From the NCBI GenBank assembly GCA_002335385.1, contig DCVK01000054.1, forward strand, positions 1 through 64,000: a stretch of DNA of 64,000 bases, read 5' to 3'. Position 1 is the stretch's first letter, and every line of letters begins with the position of its first letter. Shown here piece by piece: positions 36,093-48,953 of the stretch. This DNA comes from Candidatus Aminicenantes bacterium UBA2190 (lineage in GTDB: Bacteria > Acidobacteriota > Aminicenantia > UBA2199). Under the pieces are notes generated by a model that was not told where the DNA came from, did no database searches, and saw only the letters and a list, made by a program, of their open reading frames with translations. A program made the translations under genes and the position numbers.

Positions 36093-39000
36093 ACATCTCC
36101 GGCTTCTCCATCCGCCGGCCGATCTTCACCGTGATGCTCACCCTGGCCATCGTGGCCATCGGCCTGGTGGCGGTCAGCCGTTTGCCCATCGACCTCATGC
36201 CCGAAATCACGTTTCCCACCCTGGCCATCATGACCAGCTACGAGAACACCGGACCTGAGGAGATCGAGCAGATCATTACCCGCCCCATCGAGGAGGCCAT
36301 GAGCGCCGTGCCCGGCGTGGAAGAGGTCTATTCGGTGTCTTCCGAGGGCAGCAGCAGCGTGCGCGTGATGTTCGCCTGGGGCACCGACCTGGACGCCGCC
36401 GCCGACGATGTGCGCGAAAGGCTGGACCGGGTGATCCCGCGCCTGCCCGACGACGTCGACCGGCCCATGCTGCGCAAGTTCGACCCGGCCATGATGCCCA
36501 TCCTGCAGATCGGCGCCCTCAGCAACCTCGACCCCATCCAGACGCGGCGCATCATCGACGAGCAGATCCTCTACCGCCTCGAGCGCGTCCCCGGCGTGGC
36601 CTCGGTCGACGTCTGGGGCGGCCACGAGCGCGAGATCCAGGTCAACCTCGACGTGGACAAGATCAAGGCGCTGGGGCTGCCGCTGGACCTGATCATCAGC
36701 GGCATCCGCGAGGGCAACGTCGACCTGCCCGCCGGGGTCATCGAGCGCGGCAACTACGAGATCCTGGTGCGCATCCCCGGCGTGTTCACCCACCTGGACG
36801 AAATCCGCGACACGGTCGTGGCCGTGCGCGGCGGCGTGCCCGTGCGCCTGAAGGAGATCGCCGAGATCGCGGACACCCACCGCAAGATCACGCGCGTCGT
36901 ACGCGTTAACGGCGTGCCCGGCACCCGCCTGGCCGTCTACAAGCAGTCGGGGAAAAATACCGTGCAAGTGGCCGCCGGAGTGCTCAGGGAGATCGAGCGC
37001 ATCCGCGAGGACCGGCCGCAGATCCAGCTCATCCCCGTGCGCGACAGCTCCGAGTACATCAAGCGGGCCATGGGCAACGTCAGCTCCACCGCCCTCTACG
37101 GCGGCCTGCTGGCCGTCCTCGTCCTCTTTGTCTTCCTGGGCAGCATCCGCAGCACCCTGGTCATCGCCACCGCCATTCCCATCTCGATCATCGCTACCTT
37201 CGCCCTGATCTATTTCAACGGCTTCACCCTGAACATCATGACCCTGGGCGGGCTGGCGCTGGGCATCGGCATGCTGGTGGACAACGCCATCGTCGTGCTG
37301 GAGAACATCGTGCGCCTGAGGGAGGGGGGCGCGCCCCCGATGCAGGCGGCGCTGGACGGGGCCCACGAGGTCGGCGCGGCGGTCATCGCCAGCACCCTGA
37401 CCACTCTGGCCGTGTTCATGCCCATGGTCTTCGTGCGCGGCATCGCCGGCATCATGTTCAAGCAGCTGGCCTTCGTGGTCAGCTTCTCCCTGATCTGCTC
37501 GCTGGTCGTCGCCCTCACCCTGGTACCCATGCTCTCCAGCCGTTTCCTGGGCCCGCCGAAGGCCCCGCGCTCGAGAATGGAAAAGTGGAAGGTGCGGACG
37601 GTCGCCTCCATCCAGGGCCGCCTGACCGTCCTGGAGAACGGCTACAAGCGGCTGCTGCACTGGGCGCTGGACCACCGGCTGCAGGTGCTGGGGACCGTGG
37701 GCCTGCTGCTGGTAGGCAGCATCGCCCTGGTGGGGCTGGTGGGCAGCGAGTTCATGCCGGCCACCGATGAGGGCGAGGTGCGGCTGAGCGTCGAGATGGA
37801 GGTCGGCACGCGCCTGGCGGTCCTGGATGAGAAGTTCAAGGACATCGCCGCCATCGTGCGCCGCCAGGTCCCGGAGATGGTCAGCCTCGAGGAGAGCTTC
37901 GGCGGCGGCGGCTGGCGCTCGGGCTCGCACACCGGCAACTTCACCATCAAGCTGGCCCCGCGCCGGCAGCGCTCGCGCTCGAGCGAGGAGATTGCCATGG
38001 ACCTGCGCCGCAACCTGCAGGGCATCCCGGGCACCGTCATCCGCGCCCGCGCCGGCGGCGGCTTCTTCTTCATGGGCGGGGGCGGCAGCGAGGAGAGGGT
38101 GCAGGTGGAGGTGCGCGGCTTCGACCTGGAGAAGAGCGACGCCCTGGGGCAGCAGGTGAAGAGGGTCGTCGAGAGCGTGCGCGGCGTCTCCGACGTCCGC
38201 CTCAGCCGTGACCTGGGCAAGCCCGAGGAACTCCTGGTCATCGACCGCCACGCGGCCGCCGACATGAAGCTCTCGGTGAGCCGTATCGGCGGCACCCTCG
38301 AGACCGTGCTCTCCGGCACCCAGGCCAGCACCTTCCGCGAGGGGGGCGACGAGTACCGCATCCTGGTCAAGGTCAAGGACGCCGAGACCATGACCATGGA
38401 GGATATCCTCGACCTGACGCTGACCAACAGCGACGGCCAGCCGGTCAGCCTGCGCAATGTCGTCGCCGTCAAGGCGCGCAGCGGCCCGCAGCGCATCGAA
38501 CGCCGCGATCGCGAGCGCGTACTGACCATCGCCGGCGACATCGAGGACCGCGACCTCGGCTCCGTCCTGGCCGACATCCGCTCGGGTTTGCGCCGCGTCC
38601 CCGTTCCCCGCGATTTCGCCGTCACCTTTACCGGAGATTACGAGGAGCAGCAAAAGGCATTCCGCGAGCTGCTGGTCAGCATCATCCTGGCCCTGATGCT
38701 GGTCTACATGATCATGGCCATGCAGTTCGAGTCGGTGCGCGACCCCTTCATCGTCATGTTCTCGGTGCCGCTGGCCGTCATCGGCGTCGTCTGGATGCTG
38801 CTGATCACCGGCACCACCTTCAACATGCAGTCCTATATCGGCTGCATCATGCTGGGCGGGATCGTGGTCAACAACGCCATTCTGCTGGTGGACCATACCA
38901 ACCTGCTGCGCCGTCGCGACAAGCTGCCGGTGCGCGAGGCCATCGAGGAAGCAGGGCGGCGGCGCCTGCGCCCCATCCTGATGACCGCCTCGACCACCAT

Positions 39001-39169
39001 CCTGGCCATGATGCCTTTGGCCTTGGGGATAGCGGAGGGAAGCGAAGCCCAGGCGCCCATGGCCCGCGCCGTGGTCGGCGGCCTGCTGAGCGCGGCCCTG
39101 ATCACCCTGCTCGTCATCCCCATCGTCTATTCGCTGTTCGAGGGGAAAAAAGACAAAGTCCGGTCATAG
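36089..39169 (+). CDS. RND efflux permease (AcrB/HAE family)
   Basis: This 1026-residue transporter has the duplicated RND layout: one TM helix, a large periplasmic loop, six TM helices, a second loop and five more. It opens with [20 protein letters not shown] and contains the TM4 motif [21 protein letters not shown] (near residue 398) and the matching [15 protein letters not shown] in the second half. The TM4 site is VDN rather than the VDD of AcrB, as in many non-proteobacterial pumps. Drugs, bile-like compounds or lipids are typical substrates. The specific one is not evident. It is coupled to the adaptor gene. Confidence 0.94.
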   Translation: MNISGFSIRRPIFTVMLTLAIVAIGLVAVSRLPIDLMPEITFPTLAIMTSYENTGPEEIEQIITRPIEEAMSAVPGVEEVYSVSSEGSSSVRVMFAWGTDLDAAADDVRERLDRVIPRLPDDVDRPMLRKFDPAMMPILQIGALSNLDPIQTRRIIDEQILYRLERVPGVASVDVWGGHEREIQVNLDVDKIKALGLPLDLIISGIREGNVDLPAGVIERGNYEILVRIPGVFTHLDEIRDTVVAVRGGVPVRLKEIAEIADTHRKITRVVRVNGVPGTRLAVYKQSGKNTVQVAAGVLREIERIREDRPQIQLIPVRDSSEYIKRAMGNVSSTALYGGLLAVLVLFVFLGSIRSTLVIATAIPISIIATFALIYFNGFTLNIMTLGGLALGIGMLVDNAIVVLENIVRLREGGAPPMQAALDGAHEVGAAVIASTLTTLAVFMPMVFVRGIAGIMFKQLAFVVSFSLICSLVVALTLVPMLSSRFLGPPKAPRSRMEKWKVRTVASIQGRLTVLENGYKRLLHWALDHRLQVLGTVGLLLVGSIALVGLVGSEFMPATDEGEVRLSVEMEVGTRLAVLDEKFKDIAAIVRRQVPEMVSLEESFGGGGWRSGSHTGNFTIKLAPRRQRSRSSEEIAMDLRRNLQGIPGTVIRARAGGGFFFMGGGGSEERVQVEVRGFDLEKSDALGQQVKRVVESVRGVSDVRLSRDLGKPEELLVIDRHAAADMKLSVSRIGGTLETVLSGTQASTFREGGDEYRILVKVKDAETMTMEDILDLTLTNSDGQPVSLRNVVAVKARSGPQRIERRDRERVLTIAGDIEDRDLGSVLADIRSGLRRVPVPRDFAVTFTGDYEEQQKAFRELLVSIILALMLVYMIMAMQFESVRDPFIVMFSVPLAVIGVVWMLLITGTTFNMQSYIGCIMLGGIVVNNAILLVDHTNLLRRRDKLPVREAIEEAGRRRLRPILMTASTTILAMMPLALGIAEGSEAQAPMARAVVGGLLSAALITLLVIPIVYSLFEGKKDKVRS

Positions 39170-39202
39170 GCACCTTGCCCATGAAGAAGAGTTCCCCGCT
39201 GT

Positions 39203-39231
39203 TTGCCGGAGCCCCTCTTTTGCGCTAGAAT
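39203..39231 (+). promoter_or_regulatory. Promoter ahead of the small ORF and BioD-like gene
   Basis: TTGCCG (39203-39208), 17 bases, TAGAAT (39226-39231), followed by TGGAGGTG and an ATG at 39251. Confidence 0.65.
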
Positions 39232-39250
39232 CGGGTCCTGGAGGTGCCGC

Positions 39251-39403
39251 ATGGCCGAAACTCTGGAGATCGTCCAAGGCGAAAAGAAGCTGCTTTTATC
39301 CCGGATGGCCGGGTGCCGCGGCCCGATCGCCCGTACATGGACCGGCCCCTCCGTTCATTTCGCGAGGTCCCGGGAGGGTTTCCCTGTCGCAGGCGGCGCA
39401 TGA
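39251..39403 (+). CDS. Small ORF of 50 residues coupled to the next gene
   Basis: A short reading frame starting MAETLEIVQGEKKLLLSRMA with a good ribosome site (GGAGG) and a promoter just upstream. Its stop overlaps the next start as ATGA (39400-39403). No family is recognised. It could be a real small protein, a leader peptide that controls translation of the P-loop protein by coupling, or the remnant of a longer gene whose reading frame has been lost. Signal and promoter position argue for translation, the unremarkable sequence against a strong claim. Confidence 0.4.
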   Translation: MAETLEIVQGEKKLLLSRMAGCRGPIARTWTGPSVHFARSREGFPVAGGA

Positions 39404-40572
39404 ACAGGGGGATCTACATCGCGGGTGCGGGCAAGGATGCGGGGAAGACGACACTCTGCCTGGGCCTCGCCGGGGTCTTCAATAACCTGGTCGAGGGCGG
39501 CGTGTCGTTCTTCAAGCCCCTGGGTCAGAAGATCACGGTGGTCGACGGCGAATCGGTGGGACAGGATGCCTGGTTCATCTCCAAGGCCCTCGGGCTTTCC
39601 TTTTCCCACATGGAATCGACCCCTTTGCTGGCATCCCGGGGTGCTGCCGAGAGATATGTGAGAACCGGTGAGCCGCGCGGCATGCGGGACGCCGTGAAAC
39701 GGTCATTCAAAAACTATCAGAAGAACAGCGGCCTGGTTCTGGTGGAGGGAACCGGTCATCCGGGTGTCGGGTCGGTTTTCGACCTGGGAAACGCCAGGGT
39801 GGCCTCCGGGCTGGGGATCCCGGTCATCCTGGTCCTGGATGGGGGAGTGGGAAGCACCATCGACAGTTTCTGCCTCTGTCAGGCGCTGTTCAAAACTCAT
39901 GGCGTTCCCCTGCTCGGGGTGGTGATCAACCGGGTGCTCCCTGCGAAAATGGAGGCCGTGGCTCCGGTACTGCGAATGTGGTTCGGCGAGCAGGGCATCC
40001 CTGTGTTCGGCATACTTCCCTTCGAGGAGCGGATCGCCCGGCCGTCCATTGCCACGATCACCCGGGAGATCGGCGCCTCGCCGCTCTTCAGCTCCGCTGC
40101 CGCACCCGCCGCCGGCGGCTCGGGATTCATCGCTGCCTTTGATTCTTCGGAGGAAGTTCTCAGGAAACTGGAATCCGAGGCGGGAAAGGCCCTGCTGGTG
40201 AGCCATACAAGGCCCGATGTGATGGACGCCGTGATCGTGTCACGGCTCTCGGGAGGGCCCTGCCCTCCGGTCATGGTGGCCTGCGGGGGAGCTCCGGATC
40301 ATCGGCGGCAGGCCGCCTGCAGCGCAGCGGGAATTCCGCTTTACTACACCGGAAGCAGCCTGGAGGGGTCGGCGCTGAAGCTTTCCCGCAATCTGTTCAA
40401 GATAGAACCCGATGAAGATGAAAAGATCGCCTCGATCATCGCGATGGTGACGCGGGAGGTGGACACCGAGGCGATTCTCAAGGCCCTGGAGGACCCTGGC
40501 GGCTCTTCCCGGCGAAAATCAGGTCTGGGCATCATCGGATTTCTGAAGCGACTGTTCCGCCGCAGAGATTAG
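39400..40572 (+). CDS. BioD-like P-loop ATPase of unknown role
   Basis: This 390-residue protein begins MNRGIYIAGAGKDAGKTT, a P-loop of the dethiobiotin synthetase / cobyrinate amidase group (residues about 8-17). SFFKPLGQK follows, as in the BioD-like N-terminal domain attached to some phosphotransacetylases, then VLVEGTGHPGVGS and VILVLDGGVGS. The C-terminal third (about 240-390) has no recognised enzyme domain and ends in a basic tail (LKRLFRRRD). No Pta or biotin gene is adjacent. The start at 39400 overlaps the stop of the small ORF before it. Confidence 0.7.
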   Translation: MNRGIYIAGAGKDAGKTTLCLGLAGVFNNLVEGGVSFFKPLGQKITVVDGESVGQDAWFISKALGLSFSHMESTPLLASRGAAERYVRTGEPRGMRDAVKRSFKNYQKNSGLVLVEGTGHPGVGSVFDLGNARVASGLGIPVILVLDGGVGSTIDSFCLCQALFKTHGVPLLGVVINRVLPAKMEAVAPVLRMWFGEQGIPVFGILPFEERIARPSIATITREIGASPLFSSAAAPAAGGSGFIAAFDSSEEVLRKLESEAGKALLVSHTRPDVMDAVIVSRLSGGPCPPVMVACGGAPDHRRQAACSAAGIPLYYTGSSLEGSALKLSRNLFKIEPDEDEKIASIIAMVTREVDTEAILKALEDPGGSSRRKSGLGIIGFLKRLFRRRD

Positions 40573-40621
40573 AAATCGGAATCGCGTAGGCGACGGATGG
40601 AGCAAACCGCCGGCATGTCAT

Positions 40622-40651
40622 TTGACAGCCTTTGCCTGATTATGATACCAT
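40622..40651 (+). promoter_or_regulatory. Promoter of nifJ
   Basis: Perfect TTGACA (40622-40627), an 18-base spacer and TACCAT (40646-40651), giving a leader of about 80 bases before the nifJ ATG. Confidence 0.65.
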
Positions 40652-40665
40652 TTTTCTTGATCGGT

Positions 40666-40712
40666 CCCGGAAAAGCCGCTGGGGTTCCGCTGCTCCCGTT
40701 TCCGGGTCTTTT
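40666..40712 (+). promoter_or_regulatory. Stem-loop with U-rich tail in the nifJ leader
   Basis: CCCGGAAA (40666-40673) pairs with TTTCCGGG (40699-40706), and TCTTTT follows directly. The 5' arm extended to CCCGGAAAAG could instead pair almost fully with CTTTTCCCG (40708-40716). This looks like an attenuator-type leader, but no regulator-binding site or known riboswitch fold is recognised. Confidence 0.45.
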
Positions 40713-40739
40713 CCCGAATAACCAAGGAGAAAAATCATC

Positions 40740-44273
<3,534 letters not shown>

Positions 44274-44304
44274 GGGCGCCGGATAGGCGGAGCAAGGGAG
44301 CGCC

Positions 44305-44925
44305 ATGGCCGTCGACATCCAGCACATCCACCTGGAACACCCGCACCGCCGGCTGCTGCAGCATGCCGCGCGCGTTCTGGAGGGCGGCGGCCTGATCGTC
44401 TACCCGACCGACACCATTTACGGGCTGGGCGCCGACCTGTTCAACAAGGGGGCCATGGAGCGCATCTTCAAGCTGAAGCAGGCCTCCAAGCACAAGCTGC
44501 TCAGCTTCATCTGCCCCGACCTGGCCGCCGTGGCCGATTGGGCCTGTCTGCCCACAAGCTCCTACCGCATCCTGCGCCGGGTCACGCCGGGCAAGTACAC
44601 CTTCGTCCTGCGCGCCAGCAAGCAGGTGCCCAAGATCCTGCTGCAGAAGCGGCCGACGGTCGGGGTGCGCATCCCCGACTCGGCGGTGGCATTGGGCCTG
44701 GTCCGCGAGCTGGGCCGGCCGCTGCTCTCCACCTCGGTGCCCCAGGGCGCGGACGACTACTTCACCGACCCGCAGGAGATCGCCGCCAGCTTCCGCCACG
44801 ACATCGACCTGGTCCTTGACGCCGGGGTGCTGGCCAACGTGCCGTCCACGATCATCGACCTGAGCGGGCCGGAACCGGTCCTGCTGCGCGCCGGCGCCGG
44901 CGCTACCGAGCCCTTCGGCCTGTGA
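44305..44925 (+). CDS. YciO/YrdC/Sua5-family protein
   Basis: This 206-residue YrdC-fold protein has GGLIVYPTDTIYGLGAD at about residues 30-46, PGKYTFVLRASKQVPK and VGVRIPDSAVA, then PLLSTSVPQG. The YrdC family includes TsaC/Sua5, which makes threonylcarbamoyl-AMP for the t6A modification of tRNAs. The FKLKQASKHKLLSFICPDL region lacks the KxR plus SPT pattern of true TsaC and looks more like the paralogue YciO, whose role is less certain. It lies 31 bases after nifJ and ahead of pgsA on the same strand. Confidence 0.8.
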   Translation: MAVDIQHIHLEHPHRRLLQHAARVLEGGGLIVYPTDTIYGLGADLFNKGAMERIFKLKQASKHKLLSFICPDLAAVADWACLPTSSYRILRRVTPGKYTFVLRASKQVPKILLQKRPTVGVRIPDSAVALGLVRELGRPLLSTSVPQGADDYFTDPQEIAASFRHDIDLVLDAGVLANVPSTIIDLSGPEPVLLRAGAGATEPFGL

Positions 44926-44944
44926 GCGGCGGCCGCGCGCCGGT

Positions 44945-44973
44945 TTGCATTTCGCCCGGCCGCGCGGTACAAT
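44945..44973 (+). promoter_or_regulatory. Promoter of pgsA, leaderless or nearly so
   Basis: TTGCAT (44945-44950), 17 bases, TACAAT (44968-44973). A GTG at 44982 and an ATG at 44988 follow 8 and 14 bases after the -10 box, and there is no clear Shine-Dalgarno sequence. The same two hexamers with the same spacing occur at 62974-63002. Confidence 0.75.
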
Positions 44974-44987
44974 AGCCCGGGGTGCAT

Positions 44988-45527
44988 ATGACAAAGGCCA
45001 ACATCATCACCATCATCCGCATCATCATGGTCCCGTTCGTGCTGGTCATCCTGCTGACCGAAATGGAGAACAAGGAGTTCATCGCCTTTGCCGTGTTCGT
45101 CATCGCCGCGGTGACCGACTCCATCGACGGCTACGTCGCCCGCAAGTACAACCAGGTCAGCGACCTGGGCAAGTTCCTCGACCCCATGGCCGACAAGCTG
45201 CTGGTGGCGGCGGCGCTGATCGCGCTGGTCTACCTGCAGGAGGTGGCGACCTGGGTGGCGGCGATCATCATCCTGCGCGAGCTGTTCATCTCGGTCTTCC
45301 GCTTCTATTACCTGGTCAATGACGCCTCTTTCTCGGCCTCGCTGCCGGCCAAGCTCAAGACCACGTTCCAGATCATCGCCCTGGCCATCCTGATCATCTA
45401 CCGCAAGCTGCCGTTTGCGGACTACCTGCGGCTGCTGGGGGAGGCGACCCTCTATATCGCCGTGATCCTGACCGTCTACAGCGGTGCCGAGTACATCATC
45501 CGCCTCAGCCGCCCCGTCAAGAAATAG
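44988..45527 (+). CDS. pgsA: CDP-diacylglycerol--glycerol-3-phosphate phosphatidyltransferase
   Basis: About 180 residues with the CDP-alcohol phosphotransferase motif in TDSIDGYVARKYNQVSDLGKFLDPMADK (the D-x2-DG-x2-AR-x8-G-x3-D-x3-D pattern). It makes phosphatidylglycerol phosphate in the inner membrane. Several hydrophobic helices flank the motif. The start is given at the ATG at 44988. An in-frame GTG at 44982 would add two residues and fits a transcript beginning at about 44981. The next gene starts two bases after its stop. Confidence 0.92.
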   Translation: MTKANIITIIRIIMVPFVLVILLTEMENKEFIAFAVFVIAAVTDSIDGYVARKYNQVSDLGKFLDPMADKLLVAAALIALVYLQEVATWVAAIIILRELFISVFRFYYLVNDASFSASLPAKLKTTFQIIALAILIIYRKLPFADYLRLLGEATLYIAVILTVYSGAEYIIRLSRPVKK

Positions 45528-45529
45528 CC

Positions 45530-46483
45530 ATGCCCTACCCGAAATACCGGCCGCTGGACCGCAAGAAGATGAAGACCGTCTCCATCAAGGAGCGGCGCTC
45601 CCTGGTCCGCCTGCAGGATTTCCCCAAGCCCTGCCTGCCCGGCGCCGACTTCCGCCAGTTCCTCGACTCCCTGCCTCCCTACCTGGCCGCCCGCGACCTG
45701 CGCGAGCTGGTGGACCTGCTGGGGCAGGCCAGGAAGAAGAACCGGCCGATCATCTGGGCCATGGGCGCGCACGTGGTCAAGCTGGGCCTGGGGCCGCTGC
45801 TCATCGACCTGATGCAGCGCGGCTGGGTCTCGGCCATCGCCAGCAACGGCGCCATGATGATCCACGACTTCGAGCTGGCCCTGGCCGGGCACACTTCCGA
45901 GGACGTCGACGGCAACCTGCTGCAGGGGACCTACGGCAACACCGAAGAGACCGGGCTCTTCCTGAACCTGGCCCTGAAGGACGGGCTGGCGCAGGGCATG
46001 GGTGCCGGCGAGTCGGTGGGACACTACCTGATCCAGGCCCAGTTTCCGCACCTGGAGGACAGCGTCCTGTTCAACGCCTACCGGCTGAACATCCCGGTCA
46101 CCATCCACCCGGCCATCGGCACCGACTTCATCCATTACCACCCCATGTTCTCCGGCGAGGTCACCGGCGCCCTGGCCGAACGCGACTTCCAGTTGCTGGC
46201 CTCCATCGTTTCCGAGCTGGGCGACGGCGGCGTCTTCCTCAACATCGGCTCGGCGGTCATCCTGCCCGAGGTGTTCCTCAAGGCCGTCTCCTTCTGTGCC
46301 GCCCAGGGGATCGTGCTGCAAAAGTTCCACACCGCCGTATTCGACTTCCAGCGCCACTACCGGCCGCAGGAGAATGTCTGCCGGCGGCCGACCGCCCGCG
46401 GCGGCAAGGGCTTCTATTTCGTCGGCCCGCACGAGATCCTGGTGCCGCTGCTGGCGGCCATGATCCTGAACCGCCATCCCTAG
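45530..46483 (+). CDS. Deoxyhypusine-synthase-like protein of unknown function
   Basis: This 317-residue protein has a stretch around residues 70-115, with IIWAMGAHVVKLGLGPLLID and ASNGAMMIHDFELALAG, that resembles bacterial proteins of the deoxyhypusine synthase / NAD-binding fold group. TSEDVDGNLLQGTYGNTEETG and GTDFIHYHPMFSG follow. Bacteria lack eIF5A hypusination, so a different NAD-dependent reaction is likely. The Lys needed for the eukaryotic imine intermediate is not obvious to me. It sits two bases after pgsA and 15 before rarA, a housekeeping operon that gives no clear hint. Confidence 0.55.
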   Translation: MPYPKYRPLDRKKMKTVSIKERRSLVRLQDFPKPCLPGADFRQFLDSLPPYLAARDLRELVDLLGQARKKNRPIIWAMGAHVVKLGLGPLLIDLMQRGWVSAIASNGAMMIHDFELALAGHTSEDVDGNLLQGTYGNTEETGLFLNLALKDGLAQGMGAGESVGHYLIQAQFPHLEDSVLFNAYRLNIPVTIHPAIGTDFIHYHPMFSGEVTGALAERDFQLLASIVSELGDGGVFLNIGSAVILPEVFLKAVSFCAAQGIVLQKFHTAVFDFQRHYRPQENVCRRPTARGGKGFYFVGPHEILVPLLAAMILNRHP

Positions 46484-46498
46484 GTCCGGCCGCGAGCC

Positions 46499-47803
46499 AT
46501 GGATCCGCGCAGCGACATTTTCCCCCTGGCCGACAGGCTGCGACCGCAGCGACTCTCCGAGTTCATCGGCCAGGAGCACCTGACCGGGCGGCAGAAGATC
46601 ATCCAGGCCCTGATTCAGGGCCGGAACCTGGCCTCGATGATCTTCTGGGGGCCGCCGGGCACGGGCAAGACGACGCTGGCGCGCATCCTGGTGCGCGCGG
46701 CCGGCTGCCCTTCGACCGAGTTCTCGGCCACGGTCTCGGGCATCGCCGAGATCAAAAAGATGATGGCGGGCGCCAAGACGCCGCGCCTGGGAACGAAGCA
46801 GCCCCTGGCGCTGTTCGTCGACGAGATCCACCATTTCAACCGCAGCGTGCAGGACGCCTTCCTGCCGTACGTCGAGCGCGGCGACGTCATCCTGCTGGGG
46901 ACGACCACCGAGAACCCGGCCTACAAGATCAACCGCGCCCTGCTGTCGCGGCTGAAGATCCTGGAACTGTTCCCGCTCAATGACGAGGACCTGCGGCGCA
47001 TCCTGGAAAAGGCCCTGGCCTTTATCCGCGAGCGTGCCCAGGCCGAGCTGCGCTTCACTCCCCAAGCCGAGGCGGTGATCATCGGCTACAGCAGCGGCGA
47101 CGGGCGCCGTCTGCTCAACCTGGTGGAGATCGTTTTCCAGACGACCGAGCCGGGAAAGCCCGTAGACGAGGACGCGGTCCTCGCCATCATCCAGAACAAG
47201 GTCGCCGGCTACGACCGCACGGGCGACGACCGCTACCAGACCATATCGGCCCTGCACAAGAGCGTGCGCAACTCCGATGTCGACGCGGCGCTGTTCTGGC
47301 TGTACCGCATGCTGCAGGGGGGGGAGGACCCGCTCTACATCCTGCGGCGCCTGGTGCGCATGGCCGTGGAGGACATCGGCCTCGCCGATCCCGATGCGCT
47401 GCGCGTCTGCCTCGGTGCCAAGGAAGCCTACGAGTTCCTGGGCTCGCCCGAGGGCGACCTGTTCCTCACCGAGGCGGCCGTCTACCTGGCGCTGGCGCCC
47501 AAGAGCAACGCCCTGTACATGGCCGACGGCAAGTTGAAAAAGCTGGCCGAAAAGTACAAGATGCTGCCCGTGCCGCTAGCAATCGTCAACCCCGACAACT
47601 TCATCGCCGCCGGCAAGGGGGCGGGCAGGGAATATGTATACGCCCACGACCTGCCCGAAAAGACCTCGCTGCTCCAGACCCTGCCCGCTGGCGTCAAGGA
47701 GAAGGATTTCTACGAGCCCGGCTCCATGGGCTTTGAGAAGCACATCCGCGAGCGCATGGCCTATTGGAAGAAAATAAAAGAAGCAATGAAGAAGAAGATA
47801 TGA
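46499..47803 (+). CDS. rarA: Replication-associated recombination protein RarA/MgsA
   Basis: This 434-residue AAA+ ATPase belongs to the clamp-loader-like RarA family acting at stalled forks. It has Walker A GPPGTGKTT (residues 51-59), Walker B LALFVDEIHHFNR, sensor 1 LLGTTTENPAY and an arginine finger region RALLSRLK. A C-terminal tetramerisation domain starts around YQTISALHKSVRNSDVDAALFWLYRML. Immediately downstream lies an inverted pair of ACGGTNN heptad repeats (47810-47944), which may serve as its transcript end. Confidence 0.95.
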   Translation: MDPRSDIFPLADRLRPQRLSEFIGQEHLTGRQKIIQALIQGRNLASMIFWGPPGTGKTTLARILVRAAGCPSTEFSATVSGIAEIKKMMAGAKTPRLGTKQPLALFVDEIHHFNRSVQDAFLPYVERGDVILLGTTTENPAYKINRALLSRLKILELFPLNDEDLRRILEKALAFIRERAQAELRFTPQAEAVIIGYSSGDGRRLLNLVEIVFQTTEPGKPVDEDAVLAIIQNKVAGYDRTGDDRYQTISALHKSVRNSDVDAALFWLYRMLQGGEDPLYILRRLVRMAVEDIGLADPDALRVCLGAKEAYEFLGSPEGDLFLTEAAVYLALAPKSNALYMADGKLKKLAEKYKMLPVPLAIVNPDNFIAAGKGAGREYVYAHDLPEKTSLLQTLPAGVKEKDFYEPGSMGFEKHIRERMAYWKKIKEAMKKKI

Positions 47804-47809
47804 GTTCTC

Positions 47810-47944
47810 GGTCCACGGTTGACGGTAGACGGTTCACGGTAAGAATTAAAGGAAATAATCTGACAGATGATTACGGACCGAAGTGAGAGCATGAATTTCT
47901 TTTTTCATTTCTTGCCGTTCACCGTAAACCGTACACCGTAAACC
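47810..47944. repeat. Inverted pair of ACGGTNN heptad arrays
   Basis: The left arm (47810-47845) and the right arm (47909-47944) are 36 bases each. When the right arm is reverse-complemented, 27 of 36 positions agree. In each arm four units of ACGG(T) recur every seven bases, and eight of the nine differences fall in the two bases between pentamers. Both arms end inward in an AAGAA/TTCTT boundary. The 63 bases between are AT-rich with no recognised content. This fills most of the 188-base gap after rarA. Confidence 0.8.
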
Positions 47945-47991
47945 AAGCCCCTGATATTGTTTTGCGTTCATTTATGTGGTAATTACTGCAC

Positions 47992-48366
47992 ATGAACGTG
48001 CAACTGTTGCCGGCGGCGCTGGAGGACATCGCGGTCCTGCGCGCTTCCGGCTATCGCGGCGCGGGCTTCCTGCTGGGCACGGAGATCGGCCGTTCGATCC
48101 TGATCGAGCGGCTCCTGCCCCTGGATTTCGGCCGCGCGGGCGGCGACGCCGCCCATGCCGCCGCCTTCCGGCAATACGAAGGGCGGCTGCAGGGGGAGTT
48201 CTTCTGCCGCAAGCCGCCGGTCGCCCTGGAATGGTCCATCGGCGACCTGATCCTCGCCGTGGGCCTCAAGGAGATTCGGGCCTTCACTTGTGAATTCGAT
48301 CCTTCCAGGAAGAAGGCGCACCTGGCGCCGCTTCTGGAAGAAGCAGGGGCAGAATGGCGGAATTGA
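47992..48366 (+). CDS. Hypothetical protein upstream of AMMECR1
   Basis: This 124-residue protein is not recognised. It has MNVQLLPAALEDIAVLRASG at the start and a GAGFLLGTEIGRSILIERLLPLDFG stretch that vaguely recalls JAB/MPN-type sequences, but the metal-binding His-x-His motif is absent. The acidic C terminus ends in LLEEAGAEWRN. It overlaps the start of the AMMECR1-domain gene by 13 bases, so the pair is translationally coupled. Coding is supported by this overlap and by the GC-rich third codon positions. Confidence 0.6.
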   Translation: MNVQLLPAALEDIAVLRASGYRGAGFLLGTEIGRSILIERLLPLDFGRAGGDAAHAAAFRQYEGRLQGEFFCRKPPVALEWSIGDLILAVGLKEIRAFTCEFDPSRKKAHLAPLLEEAGAEWRN

Positions 48367-48953
48367 GCGGGACGGACAGGAAAGCGCTCCTGGCGCTGGC
48401 CCGGGAGACCATCGGCAGGCAACTGGCTTCGGGAGAGCGCGGCGGCGAACCCGTCCCCCCAAGGGGACGGCGGCCTGACGACCCGCCAGCTCCGGCGCCG
48501 GTGTTCCTGGAGAAACGCGGCGTCTTCGTCACCCTGCACCGCGGCGGCGAACTGCGCGGCTGCATCGGCTACCCGCTGCCCGTGAAGCCGCTCTGGGAGG
48601 CCGTGCGCGAGATGGCCCTGGCCGCCGCCTTCGAGGATCCGCGCTTCCCCGCCGTCGGCAGCGAAGAACTGCCCGAACTCGACATCGAGATCTCGGTCCT
48701 GACCGTCCCGCGACCGGTGGCCGGCCCGATGGACGTGCGGGTCGGCGTCGACGGCATCATCGTCAGCAAGGGGCTGCATCGCGGCCTGCTGCTGCCCCAG
48801 GTGCCGCTCGAGCAGGGCTGGGACCTGGAGCAGTACATTTCCTGCGGCTGCCGCAAGGCGGGCCTGGACCCGGACGAATGGCAGCGGGGGGTGGGCATCG
48901 AAACCTTCCAGGCGGTCGTTTTCGGCGAAAAAAAACACGCGGAGGACGCATGA
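48354..48953 (+). CDS. AMMECR1-domain protein (AmmeMemoRadiSam system protein A type)
   Basis: This 199-residue protein has the AMMECR1 signature LHRGGELRGCIGYPLPVKPL followed by FEDPRFPAVGSEELPELDIEISVL. In many prokaryotes this domain is encoded with a Memo-like dioxygenase and a radical SAM protein, a trio of unknown function. Neither partner is seen here. An N-terminal part of about 50 residues with PPRGRRPDDPPAPAP looks disordered. Its stop overlaps the YjbQ gene start (ATGA). Confidence 0.88.
   Translation: MAELSGTDRKALLALARETIGRQLASGERGGEPVPPRGRRPDDPPAPAPVFLEKRGVFVTLHRGGELRGCIGYPLPVKPLWEAVREMALAAAFEDPRFPAVGSEELPELDIEISVLTVPRPVAGPMDVRVGVDGIIVSKGLHRGLLLPQVPLEQGWDLEQYISCGCRKAGLDPDEWQRGVGIETFQAVVFGEKKHAEDA

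Noticed and set aside
35996..38896. A 966-codon open frame opposite the RND permease
   Set aside because: Antisense to a clear AcrB-family gene; composition is Asp/His/Ala/Gln-rich filler typical of such shadows.
44305..44925. Calling this gene tsaC
   Set aside because: It has the YrdC fold but lacks the Lys/Arg and SPT pattern expected of a true threonylcarbamoyl-AMP synthase. YciO-like is safer.
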